Source: Sinorhizobium americanum
GTDB lineage: Bacteria; Pseudomonadota; Alphaproteobacteria; Rhizobiales; Rhizobiaceae
Reading direction: 5' to 3'
DNA length: 64,000 bases
Assembly (NCBI RefSeq): GCF_001651855.1
Contig: NZ_LNQC01000045.1
Coordinates: 124,001 to 188,000 of the forward strand
The position numbers were made by a program, and so were the translations under genes. The notes under the pieces are model-generated. The model did no database searches. It was not told the origin of the DNA and saw only the letters and a list, made by a program, of their open reading frames with translations. Below, piece by piece: positions 34,306-41,507 of this stretch (position 1 is its first letter; each line of letters opens with the position of its first letter).

Positions 34306-37300
34306 ATGAACGGATCGCGATCCAATCCTCAGCGCGCAGGCAACCCGTCCTATGGCGACAGGCCGTCGCTCGATGCCCTGAACCGTACCATCGAGGGTCT
34401 CGAGGCCCGCATCGAGGGCCTGATGAGCAGCGTCAGCCGCGAGCAGCGCCAGCCGGAACGTCCCGCAGCCCCGGCGAGCAACGCCATCTCGGAAATACTC
34501 GAACGCCAGCGGGCGCTCAGCGCCGCACGCGAGCGATCGCCGTTGCGCGAGCGCCTTGCGGCGCGCGCCTCCGATCGCTCCGCGCCCCAGCGCCTTGCGG
34601 AAGAGCCGCGATACCAGCCTCCCCAGCCGGCGCCGGCGCAGCCGCCGCGACCCTCCGCGGCAGCCGATATTGCCGAGGCTCTCGTCGGCCTGAGACAGGA
34701 CCTGAAGCGCGACATCAGCGATGGGCTTGCCCGCGAAATGCACGCCCTTCGTTCCGAAATCCGCGGCATCAAGGCGGAAGCCTCCCAGGATCGCAGCTAC
34801 GCCGCCGATATCAGGACCGATCTGCAGCGGCTTGCCGACAGCATCAATCAGCTCGGCCGCCAGGCGCCCTCGGCGCAGGTCGACGCGCTGCGGGTCGAAT
34901 TCGACGATCTCCGGGCGATGATCGACGGCCTGGCCCGCGAAGACAGCATGCGCCGCATGGAAAGCCGCTGGAACGGCGTCGAGGATCGGCTGAACGCCTT
35001 CGACCAGAACCGCGACGACGAGCTTGTGGCGCTCGCCTATCGTCTTGACGAAATCAAGTCGCAGATCGGCACACTGAACCAGGCCTCGGCGGTCGATGTG
35101 CTGGAGGACAAGCTGGTCGCGGTCGCCCGCGCGATCGAGATGCTCGGGCGCCAGATAGAGCCCGACGATAGGCGCTTCGTCCCGCAATTCGCCGAGCTCG
35201 ATCAGCGGCTCGATGAGATCAGCCGCGCGGTCGCCGCCGGCCGCACGGCCACGAACCTCGACAGTGCCTTCGTCAATCGGCTGGAAAGCCGCCTCGGCGA
35301 CCTCTCGCGCCAGATCGACAACATTGCCCGCCCGGATGCCGGCCTCGGCGCCAGGATCGAGGCGCTCACGGCGCGGGTCGAGGATCTCGCAGGGGAGAGG
35401 GCTGCGGCCCGGCTGGAGGAACGCCTCGATCAGCTTTCCGCGCTGCTCGAGCACAGCCAGCGCAACACGGTGCCGGAACTGACGGACTATCTCGCCGATA
35501 TTTCGCGCAGGATCGAGGCCTTGGACCAGGGCAGCGTCAACGACGCCCTGGCCGAGCGGCTCGACTATCTCGCGCGCCGCATCGACGATCTCGACGGCCA
35601 TGCCGGCGCGCCGGCGCCTGACATGCGCTTCGAGCGACTCGAGGACCGGCTTGCCGACATCGCTCAGCGCCTTGAGGAGACACAAGCCGCGCCCTTCGAC
35701 GATCGCGACGCGCTACGCAATCTCGAAGCGCAGATCGGCAATCTTTCGGCGCTCGTCAGCCATTCGCAGCAGGAGCCGGCCGGCGCAGCGCCGGTCGAGT
35801 TCGAAAGCCGCATGACGGCGCTCGAAGACTATCTCGCCACCAGCGACGAATATATCATCGAAGCCGCCCGGCAGGCCGCCGAAGCGGTGATGGAGGCCTA
35901 TGCCAGGAACGGCATGCCGCAGGCCTCAGGCGCCGCCGACATGGCCGCGATTTCGGCGCTCGCCGACGATCTAAGGGCGCTGGAGGAACTCAGCCGTTCA
36001 AGCGAAGAACGTACGGCGCGGACCTTCGAGGCTCTGCACGATACGCTCGTCCACATCGCCGAGAAACTGGAGCGGCTCGAAGAGCGGGAGCCGAGTGCCG
36101 GACTCCCGAGCGTGGCGCGCGCCGTGCCGATGCCCAAGGCGGTGCAGCCGGAGTTTGGCGGCGATTTCAGCAACGCCGACCAGCGGCAGGGGGAGCTTCA
36201 GCCGTTTGGATCAGGAGCCGAAGCCGAAGTCGCCGTCGCAAGCCCGGTCGCGGCCGACCTGTCTTCCTCCGTCGAGGTTGCGACTGTCGCGTGGGACGAA
36301 ACGCAGGCTCAGCCGCCCGCCGCGAAGGTCGGCCTGCTCGCCGGCCTGACCCGTCGCTTTTCCGCCAAGCGCAGCGAGACGGCGTCCGCGCCGGCGCGGC
36401 AGATGGTGGAGCCCGCCCCCTCGATCGACCCGTCGGAAATGCTCGCGCCGGAGGACGCCAACCAGTTGCTCGAGCCGGGCTCCGGCGTGCCGGACGTCAA
36501 GAAGATCCTCGAGCGGGTGCGGTCCGGGCAAATGGCCCGCGGCGGCCAGCCGGCTGCCGGCGCCGAAAAGGCGGACTTCATCGCTGCGGCACGCCGTGCA
36601 GCGCAGATGGCCGTCGAGGAAGCCGATTCGCTGAAGAGCACCAAGGACAATAGGGGACCGTCTGCCCTGGGTGGTGCCTTCGCCCGTCATCGCCGTCCGA
36701 TCCTGATGGCCGTCGGTGCCGTTCTGCTGGCGATCATGTCCTATCCGCTGGTCAGCACGGTGCTGAAGGGCAGGGACGCGGAAAGCGCCCGGCCCGCCGC
36801 GGCGCTCGAGCGCAAGGCGGAAGCCGAAAGCACGCCGAAGGCGTTCGACGAGGGTGCTGCGAAGCCGCTTCCCGCCATCGCCGCGGCAAAGCCAGCCGAG
36901 CCGGTAACGGCTGCGGCTCCGATCGGCAAGACCGGCACGCCCTCCCTCTCGGTGAATGCCCCCGCGGCGCCCGAGAAAGCTGCTGTAATCGCTCCGGCAA
37001 AGGACGCCGGCGAGGCGCCGATGCTGCAGACAGCGTTCGCGCCGGCTCAGGCGAGTCCGGTCTCGACTTTCCAGCCGGCGACTACAGGCACGCCGGCGGC
37101 AGCGACATTTGCGCCGCTGAAGGCGAATGAAATCGTCCTCCCGGAAGGCTTCGGACCGCCGGCGCTGGTGACCGCGGCAAAGGGCGGCGATCCTCTCGCT
37201 CATTACGAGATCGGTACCCGCTTCACCGACGGACGCGGCGCGAACGAAGATCTTGCCGAAGCCGCCAAATGGTACCAGCGCGCGGCCGATGCCGGCGTCG

Positions 37301-37986
37301 TGCCGGCTGCCTACAGACTTGCCAATCTCTACGAGAAGGGGGCAGGGGTAACCCGCGACGCGGCCAGGGCCAAGGCGCTCTACCAGAAGGCTGCCGAGGC
37401 GGGGAATGCCAGTGCGAGCCACAATCTTGCGGTCATGCTTGCCAGCGGCCGCGACGGTGCGCCCGATCTCACTGCGGCCGTGAAATGGTTCGAGAAGGCC
37501 GCCAATCTCGGGGTTCGCGACAGCCAGTTCAATCTCGCCGTGCTCTACGCCCGCGGTAACGGCGTCGCTCAGAGCCTCGAGGAATCCTACAAGTGGTTCG
37601 CGATCGCCGCACGTGACGGCGACAAGGACGCCGGCGAAAAACGCGACGAGATCGCCAAGGCGATGAAACCCGAGGAGCTTGCGAGGGCCAAGGCCAAAGT
37701 CGAGGCTTGGAAGGTGCAGCCGGTCAACGCCGGAGCGAATACGGTCGATGTGCCAGACGCATGGGTGGGTCCCTCGACGAAGACGGCCTCGGTCGACATG
37801 ACGAAGGCGGTGCGCAACATCCAGGCCATTCTCAACAACAACGGCTTCGACGCCGGCGCCCCCGACGGGCAGATGGGCAAGAAGACGATCGCTGCGATCA
37901 AGGCATTCCAGAAGTCGATCGGCCACGAGCCGACGGGTGAAATCACCGACGAATTGGTGAGGGAATTGTTGAAGCGCAATTCGTGA
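34306..37986 (+). CDS. podJ: PodJ-like polar localisation protein
   Basis: Bitopic inner-membrane protein of 1226 residues with the full PodJ layout: a cytoplasmic coiled-coil region (about 20-620, with heptad-rich segments such as RLDEISRAVAAGR and SRLGDLSRQIDNIARP), a disordered linker, one membrane helix at about 798-818, four Sel1-type repeats in the periplasm (about 960-1120, for example AAKWYQRAADAGVVPAAYRL), and a peptidoglycan-binding domain (about 1163-1226, IQAILNNNGFDAGAPDGQMG). PodJ marks the new pole and recruits polarity factors. I chose ATG 34306, preceded by GAAGAG; ATG 34276 has no ribosome site. The product is long, like Agrobacterium PodJ. A CtrA-like site lies upstream. 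Confidence 0.9.
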   Translation: MNGSRSNPQRAGNPSYGDRPSLDALNRTIEGLEARIEGLMSSVSREQRQPERPAAPASNAISEILERQRALSAARERSPLRERLAARASDRSAPQRLAEEPRYQPPQPAPAQPPRPSAAADIAEALVGLRQDLKRDISDGLAREMHALRSEIRGIKAEASQDRSYAADIRTDLQRLADSINQLGRQAPSAQVDALRVEFDDLRAMIDGLAREDSMRRMESRWNGVEDRLNAFDQNRDDELVALAYRLDEIKSQIGTLNQASAVDVLEDKLVAVARAIEMLGRQIEPDDRRFVPQFAELDQRLDEISRAVAAGRTATNLDSAFVNRLESRLGDLSRQIDNIARPDAGLGARIEALTARVEDLAGERAAARLEERLDQLSALLEHSQRNTVPELTDYLADISRRIEALDQGSVNDALAERLDYLARRIDDLDGHAGAPAPDMRFERLEDRLADIAQRLEETQAAPFDDRDALRNLEAQIGNLSALVSHSQQEPAGAAPVEFESRMTALEDYLATSDEYIIEAARQAAEAVMEAYARNGMPQASGAADMAAISALADDLRALEELSRSSEERTARTFEALHDTLVHIAEKLERLEEREPSAGLPSVARAVPMPKAVQPEFGGDFSNADQRQGELQPFGSGAEAEVAVASPVAADLSSSVEVATVAWDETQAQPPAAKVGLLAGLTRRFSAKRSETASAPARQMVEPAPSIDPSEMLAPEDANQLLEPGSGVPDVKKILERVRSGQMARGGQPAAGAEKADFIAAARRAAQMAVEEADSLKSTKDNRGPSALGGAFARHRRPILMAVGAVLLAIMSYPLVSTVLKGRDAESARPAAALERKAEAESTPKAFDEGAAKPLPAIAAAKPAEPVTAAAPIGKTGTPSLSVNAPAAPEKAAVIAPAKDAGEAPMLQTAFAPAQASPVSTFQPATTGTPAAATFAPLKANEIVLPEGFGPPALVTAAKGGDPLAHYEIGTRFTDGRGANEDLAEAAKWYQRAADAGVVPAAYRLANLYEKGAGVTRDAARAKALYQKAAEAGNASASHNLAVMLASGRDGAPDLTAAVKWFEKAANLGVRDSQFNLAVLYARGNGVAQSLEESYKWFAIAARDGDKDAGEKRDEIAKAMKPEELARAKAKVEAWKVQPVNAGANTVDVPDAWVGPSTKTASVDMTKAVRNIQAILNNNGFDAGAPDGQMGKKTIAAIKAFQKSIGHEPTGEITDELVRELLKRNS

Positions 37987-38371
37987 GAGCCGGAGGCCGT
38001 TTGCTCGGCCGTTACTCCTGTGGGCTGCGTCGTGGTCGCGGCGCTCACCCGATGCCTACAGGTGACCTATCGGTGATGACCGGCCGACGGCGCGCAAACT
38101 GCGGCTCCATGTCCCTGAAAAGGTTGACAGCTCCCGCCTGAGGGCGCATGAGCGGGGTGCCGTCCGGCGTCCCGTCGAGGATGCAGGCGGTCGGCCGAAA
38201 TGTCCCCGTGGTGAAATTCTTGCCACTTCGAAGCACGCCGCCGTGCCTTGCTCCGAGCGGGCGTGCGAATGCTCCAGTGTTGCACGATTCCTAAATCGTT
38301 TTCCGGTTAGGAGTTGTGCAGGTGCAATTTTCAGCCGCCTTGCGGGTTCGTTGTTACATCGAGGTTTGGCC
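37987..38371. other. intergenic region after podJ
   Basis: This 385-bp region separates podJ from the TauE-type gene. It holds a short hairpin GGCCG-TTTGCT-CGGCC just after the podJ stop. A 63-codon frame on the minus strand is listed separately as doubtful. No terminator with T-run is visible. Confidence 0.45.
38045..38236 (-). CDS. possible small protein, doubtful
   Basis: A 63-codon frame from GTG 38236 to a stop at 38045. The middle, GTFRPTACILDGTPDGTP, has balanced composition and fairly high GC at third positions. AAGG lies about 9 bases upstream. I do not recognise it, and it has no operon partner. It may be a chance frame; homologues would decide. Confidence 0.22.
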   Translation of the reverse strand: MLRSGKNFTTGTFRPTACILDGTPDGTPLMRPQAGAVNLFRDMEPQFARRRPVITDRSPVGIG

Positions 38372-39298
38372 GTGACGGTCTATCTGCCCATCGCAGAATT
38401 GTCGGTGAACATTCTCATCATTCTTGGTATGGGCGCGGCCGTCGGTTTCCTGTCGGGCATGTTCGGCGTCGGCGGCGGCTTCCTGATCACGCCGCTCCTG
38501 ATCTTCTACAATATTCCGCCGGTCGTGGCGGTGGCGACCGGCGCGAACCAGGTGGTTGCCTCGTCGATCTCCGGGGCGATCACCCATTTCCGGCGCGGCA
38601 CGATCGACATCAAGCTCGGAACGGTGCTGCTTTGCGGCGGCCTCGTCGGGGCGACCTTGGGTGTCTGGCTGTTTTCGCTGCTGCGCAGCATTGGTCAGCT
38701 CGATCTCGTCATTTCGCTGCTCTATGTCGTATTGCTGGGTTCGGTCGGCGGCCTGATGCTCTGGGAAAGCATCATCGCCATGCGCAAGGCCGCCAAGAAC
38801 CAGCCCACGCAATTGCGCCGGCCCGGCCAGCACAACTGGATCCACGGGCTGCCCCTGAAGATGCGCTTCAAGAAATCGAAGATCTATCTGAGCGTCATCC
38901 CGGTCGCCACGCTCGGCTTCTGCATCGGCATCCTGACCTCGGTCATGGGCGTCGGCGGCGGCTTCATCATGGTGCCGGCGATGATCTATCTCCTGCGCAT
39001 CCCGACCAGCGTCGTCGTCGGGACCTCGCTCTTCCAGATCGTCTTCGTCTCCGCCTACACGGTCATCGTCCAGGCCTCGACCAACTATACGGTCGATATC
39101 GTGCTCGCCTTCGTGCTGATGATCGCCGGCGTCATCGGCGCCCAATACGGCGTGCGTGTAGGCCAGCGGCTGCGAGGCGAACAATTGCGGGCGCTGCTGG
39201 CGCTGCTCGTCCTTGCCGTCGGCATCCGCCTGTCGATCGAGCTCATCATCCCGCCGAAGGATATCTATTCGGTCGTTTCAGCGGGGTTCGGCTTCTGA
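38372..39298 (+). CDS. sulfite exporter TauE/SafE family permease
   Basis: Membrane protein of 308 residues with two homologous halves, each opening with the family pattern: GMGAAVGFLSGMFGVGGGFLIT (about 17-38) and GILTSVMGVGGGFIMVPAM (about 188-206). Members export sulfite, sulfoacetate or other organic sulfur anions. GTG 38372 is chosen because GAGG lies 7 bases upstream. Its stop overlaps the ATG of the TIGR02186 gene (TGATG), so the two are coupled. The linker between halves is basic (RRPGQHNW). Confidence 0.9.
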   Translation: MTVYLPIAELSVNILIILGMGAAVGFLSGMFGVGGGFLITPLLIFYNIPPVVAVATGANQVVASSISGAITHFRRGTIDIKLGTVLLCGGLVGATLGVWLFSLLRSIGQLDLVISLLYVVLLGSVGGLMLWESIIAMRKAAKNQPTQLRRPGQHNWIHGLPLKMRFKKSKIYLSVIPVATLGFCIGILTSVMGVGGGFIMVPAMIYLLRIPTSVVVGTSLFQIVFVSAYTVIVQASTNYTVDIVLAFVLMIAGVIGAQYGVRVGQRLRGEQLRALLALLVLAVGIRLSIELIIPPKDIYSVVSAGFGF

Positions 39299-40101
39299 TG
39301 CGCGCGTTCGGCCGTCTCGTCCTGTTTGCTCTCGCCCTTTCCGCCGCCGGGCCGGCATCGGCACAGTCTCTGGAGCGCCAGGTCGGCGACTTCCCCGAGA
39401 AGCTCGAGATCGGCATCTCGACGGACGAGATCTCCATCACCTCCGATTTCCGCGGCGCCGACCTGACGATCTTCGGCGCCATCGACGGTTTCGACGCCAA
39501 CCTTCTCGCCCAGGGCAAGTACAACATCATCGTCGTGCTCGAAGGACCAAAGGACAATGCGACGGTGCGCAAGAAGGAGCGCGTCTTCGGCATTTGGGTC
39601 AACACCCAGTCGATGACCTTCGAACTCGTTCCCGAAGCCTATTCGCTGTCGAGCACGCGCGATATCGCGACGATCGCGCCGCCGCGCGACATCGCCAATA
39701 TGGGCATCGGCGTCGATCACATGCGGCTGGTGCCGCTCGGCTTCATCGGCGACGGCAGCAGCCTCGGCGAATTCCGCAACGCCTTCCGCCGCATCCGCGA
39801 AGAGAGCGGCGTCTACCAGCGCGATCCGGGCGGCGTGCAGTTCATCAGTTCGAGCCTCTTCAAGGCCTCCGTCCGCCTGCCGGCCAACGTTCCGAACGGC
39901 GTCCATGTGGTGCGCGCCTATCTCTTCCGCGAAGGTCTCTTCGTCGCCGCCAAGGCCCTGCCGCTGCGCGTCGTGAAGACCGGCCTCGAACAGGCGATCA
40001 CCCGTGCCGCGCACGAGCAGCCTATCGTCTACGGCCTTTTTGCCGTGACGCTGGCGGTGATTACCGGATGGGGCGCGAGCCTGCTCTTCCGCAAGGATTG
40101 A
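39298..40101 (+). CDS. TIGR02186 family protein
   Basis: Exported protein of 267 residues with a signal peptide (1-22, ending ASAQ), a large periplasmic beta-rich domain, and one C-terminal membrane helix (about 243-262, GLFAVTLAVITGWGASLLF). The sequence ISTDEISITSDFRGADLTIFGAIDG and the HVVRAYLFREG segment match what I remember of TIGR02186, a family restricted to alphaproteobacteria and usually next to a TauE-type permease. The overlap with the permease gene supports a shared task, perhaps as an accessory subunit. Its function is unknown. Confidence 0.82.
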   Translation: MRAFGRLVLFALALSAAGPASAQSLERQVGDFPEKLEIGISTDEISITSDFRGADLTIFGAIDGFDANLLAQGKYNIIVVLEGPKDNATVRKKERVFGIWVNTQSMTFELVPEAYSLSSTRDIATIAPPRDIANMGIGVDHMRLVPLGFIGDGSSLGEFRNAFRRIREESGVYQRDPGGVQFISSSLFKASVRLPANVPNGVHVVRAYLFREGLFVAAKALPLRVVKTGLEQAITRAAHEQPIVYGLFAVTLAVITGWGASLLFRKD

Positions 40102-40253
40102 TGCAGAATTAAGCCGGGCGATAGCTTCGCGGGCACGTTCCCTTTTGTGCCGTGGCGGTTTAAGAGAGGCTGAAGATCAGCACGCCCCTCCGGTCCTTGC
40201 GCCAGCGGCGGCTACAATGGTCGGGAGCCGACTCCCGGAAGCAGAGGAAGCCC

Positions 40254-40490
40254 ATGAAACCGATTTTCGTGCAACTGCAATGCGCTCCCGGCCGGACCTA
40301 TGAGGTCGCCGACGAGATCTACCGCAAGGAAATCGTCTCGGAGATGTATTCGACGAGCGGCGACTACGACCTGCTCTTGAAGATCTATGTCGCGGAAGGC
40401 CAGGACATCGGCAAGTTCATCAATGACAACATCGCCAGCGTTCCGGGCATTTCCCGTTCGTTGACGACGCTGACCTTCAACGCCTTCTGA
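40254..40490 (+). CDS. one-domain Lrp/AsnC ligand-binding protein
   Basis: 78-residue protein that is only the RAM (regulator of amino acid metabolism) domain of Lrp/AsnC regulators: IFVQLQCAPGRTYEVADEI, the STSGDYDLLLKIYV strand pair and the C-terminal PGISRSLTTLTFNAF. No helix-turn-helix precedes it. Stand-alone RAM proteins form ring oligomers and may bind amino acids or modulate full-length Lrp. AGAGGAAG precedes ATG 40254; the frame upstream to 40197 is not part of the family. Confidence 0.9.
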   Translation: MKPIFVQLQCAPGRTYEVADEIYRKEIVSEMYSTSGDYDLLLKIYVAEGQDIGKFINDNIASVPGISRSLTTLTFNAF

Positions 40491-40551
40491 TCGTTCCAGT
40501 AGCGAGCGGGATGCGTGCGGAAAACCGCGCACCCTTTTCCTCGATCCCGCT

Positions 40552-41277
40552 CTACCCCAAGAGGTTGGCAAAGCGCACCGAATAGATCCGGTCGCGGCCG
40601 AGCATATGGGCGACAAGCCGCTCGCGCTCGAAAAGGCCGCCCATCGCCCGGTGCCGGAGATCGAGCCCGCCGGTGGTGACGCCGAAGGCGGGCATAAGCA
40701 GGCGGCTGCCATCCGTCGCAAAGCAAGCGCGCCGGATGAATCTTTCCCGGCGCTTCACTGTCGCAGAGGGGTGCAGATGGCCGGCGATTTCACCGAGGCC
40801 GTCCACCATCGACGGTTCGTGGCGAAAGACAAGGCCGGCGTGGCGCAGTTCGTCCATCGACGCTCCGGGCAGTCCCGAGGTGCCGTCCGGATCGTGATTG
40901 CCGTTGATCCAGATCCAGTCGCGGCCGCGGGCCATCGCGGCGATCATCTGGCGGAAGCTGTCCGGCATCGCTGCCGATCCGCGCCGGTCATGGAAGTTGT
41001 CGCCGAGGCTGATCACCGTCGCGGGATCGTGGCGAAGAATGATGGCCTCGAGAATGCGCAGCGTCGCGAGCGTGTCATAGGGCGGCAGCATCATCCCCCG
41101 CCTGGCGAAGGCGGAGCCTTTTTCGAGGTGGAGGTCGGACACGACCAGCGTTCGGGTGTCCGGCAGAAAGAGGCCGCCGAGCGGATCGCAGATGCCGGCG
41201 ATGCCGTTGACCATCGTGCGCGCCTGGAAGAAGGCGCCCGTCGCTGGAGCCGATGTCGCGTGAAGGAGGCGGTGCAT
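40552..41277 (-). CDS. pdeM: ligase-associated DNA damage response endonuclease PdeM
   Basis: Metallophosphoesterase of 241 residues. The metal-binding motifs are VVSDLHLEKG, LGDNFHD, NGNHDPDG and GHLHPSA, giving the dimetal site of calcineurin-like phosphoesterases. In bacteria this branch is linked to a DNA ligase and the Lhr-like helicase in a DNA damage response cluster; here the helicase gene is the next one upstream on the same strand, 230 bases away. The start at 41277 follows GAGGTAAC. The ligase and exonuclease of the cluster are not in this window. Confidence 0.9.
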   Translation of the reverse strand: MHRLLHATSAPATGAFFQARTMVNGIAGICDPLGGLFLPDTRTLVVSDLHLEKGSAFARRGMMLPPYDTLATLRILEAIILRHDPATVISLGDNFHDRRGSAAMPDSFRQMIAAMARGRDWIWINGNHDPDGTSGLPGASMDELRHAGLVFRHEPSMVDGLGEIAGHLHPSATVKRRERFIRRACFATDGSRLLMPAFGVTTGGLDLRHRAMGGLFERERLVAHMLGRDRIYSVRFANLLG

Positions 41278-41313
41278 CGTTACCTCGACATCTTCGGATG
41301 TAGGACAAGACCG

Positions 41314-41464
41314 CTCCCCAACCCCTCCCCACAAGGGGGAGGGACTAGGTTGCCGCGCCCTCCGCACGTCGTTTTGGCTTGAAGCGCCCGCAGAACCGTC
41401 GGAAGGGGCCAATCGGTGCCGCACCGGAGCCCCTCCCCCTCGTGGGGAGGGGTTGGGGAGGGGT
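41314..41464. repeat. pair of inverted CT/GA-rich palindromic elements
   Basis: The element at 41314-41343 (CTCCCCAACCCCTCCCCAC then AAGGGGGAGGG) recurs inverted at 41430-41464. Each copy also folds on itself: CCCTCCCC/GGGGAGGG at 41323-41343 and CCCCTCCCC/GGGGAGGGG at 41430-41452. The block fills the gap between pdeM and the helicase gene. I recall similar palindromic units in many Sinorhizobium intergenic regions (RIME-like), not checked. Confidence 0.75.
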
Positions 41465-41507
41465 CCTCACTCCGAATGAGCCGGCGAGTTTCTCTCATAC
41501 CGCTTTC

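Noticed and set aside
36211-37926. 571-codon minus-strand frame over podJ
   Set aside because: Opposite the Sel1 and peptidoglycan-binding part of podJ; no protein-like pattern.
41281-41500. CRISPR-like or small mobile element in the CT/GA-rich region
   Set aside because: Only two inverted copies, no regular direct repeats, no spacers and no transposase; a palindromic intergenic repeat explains it.
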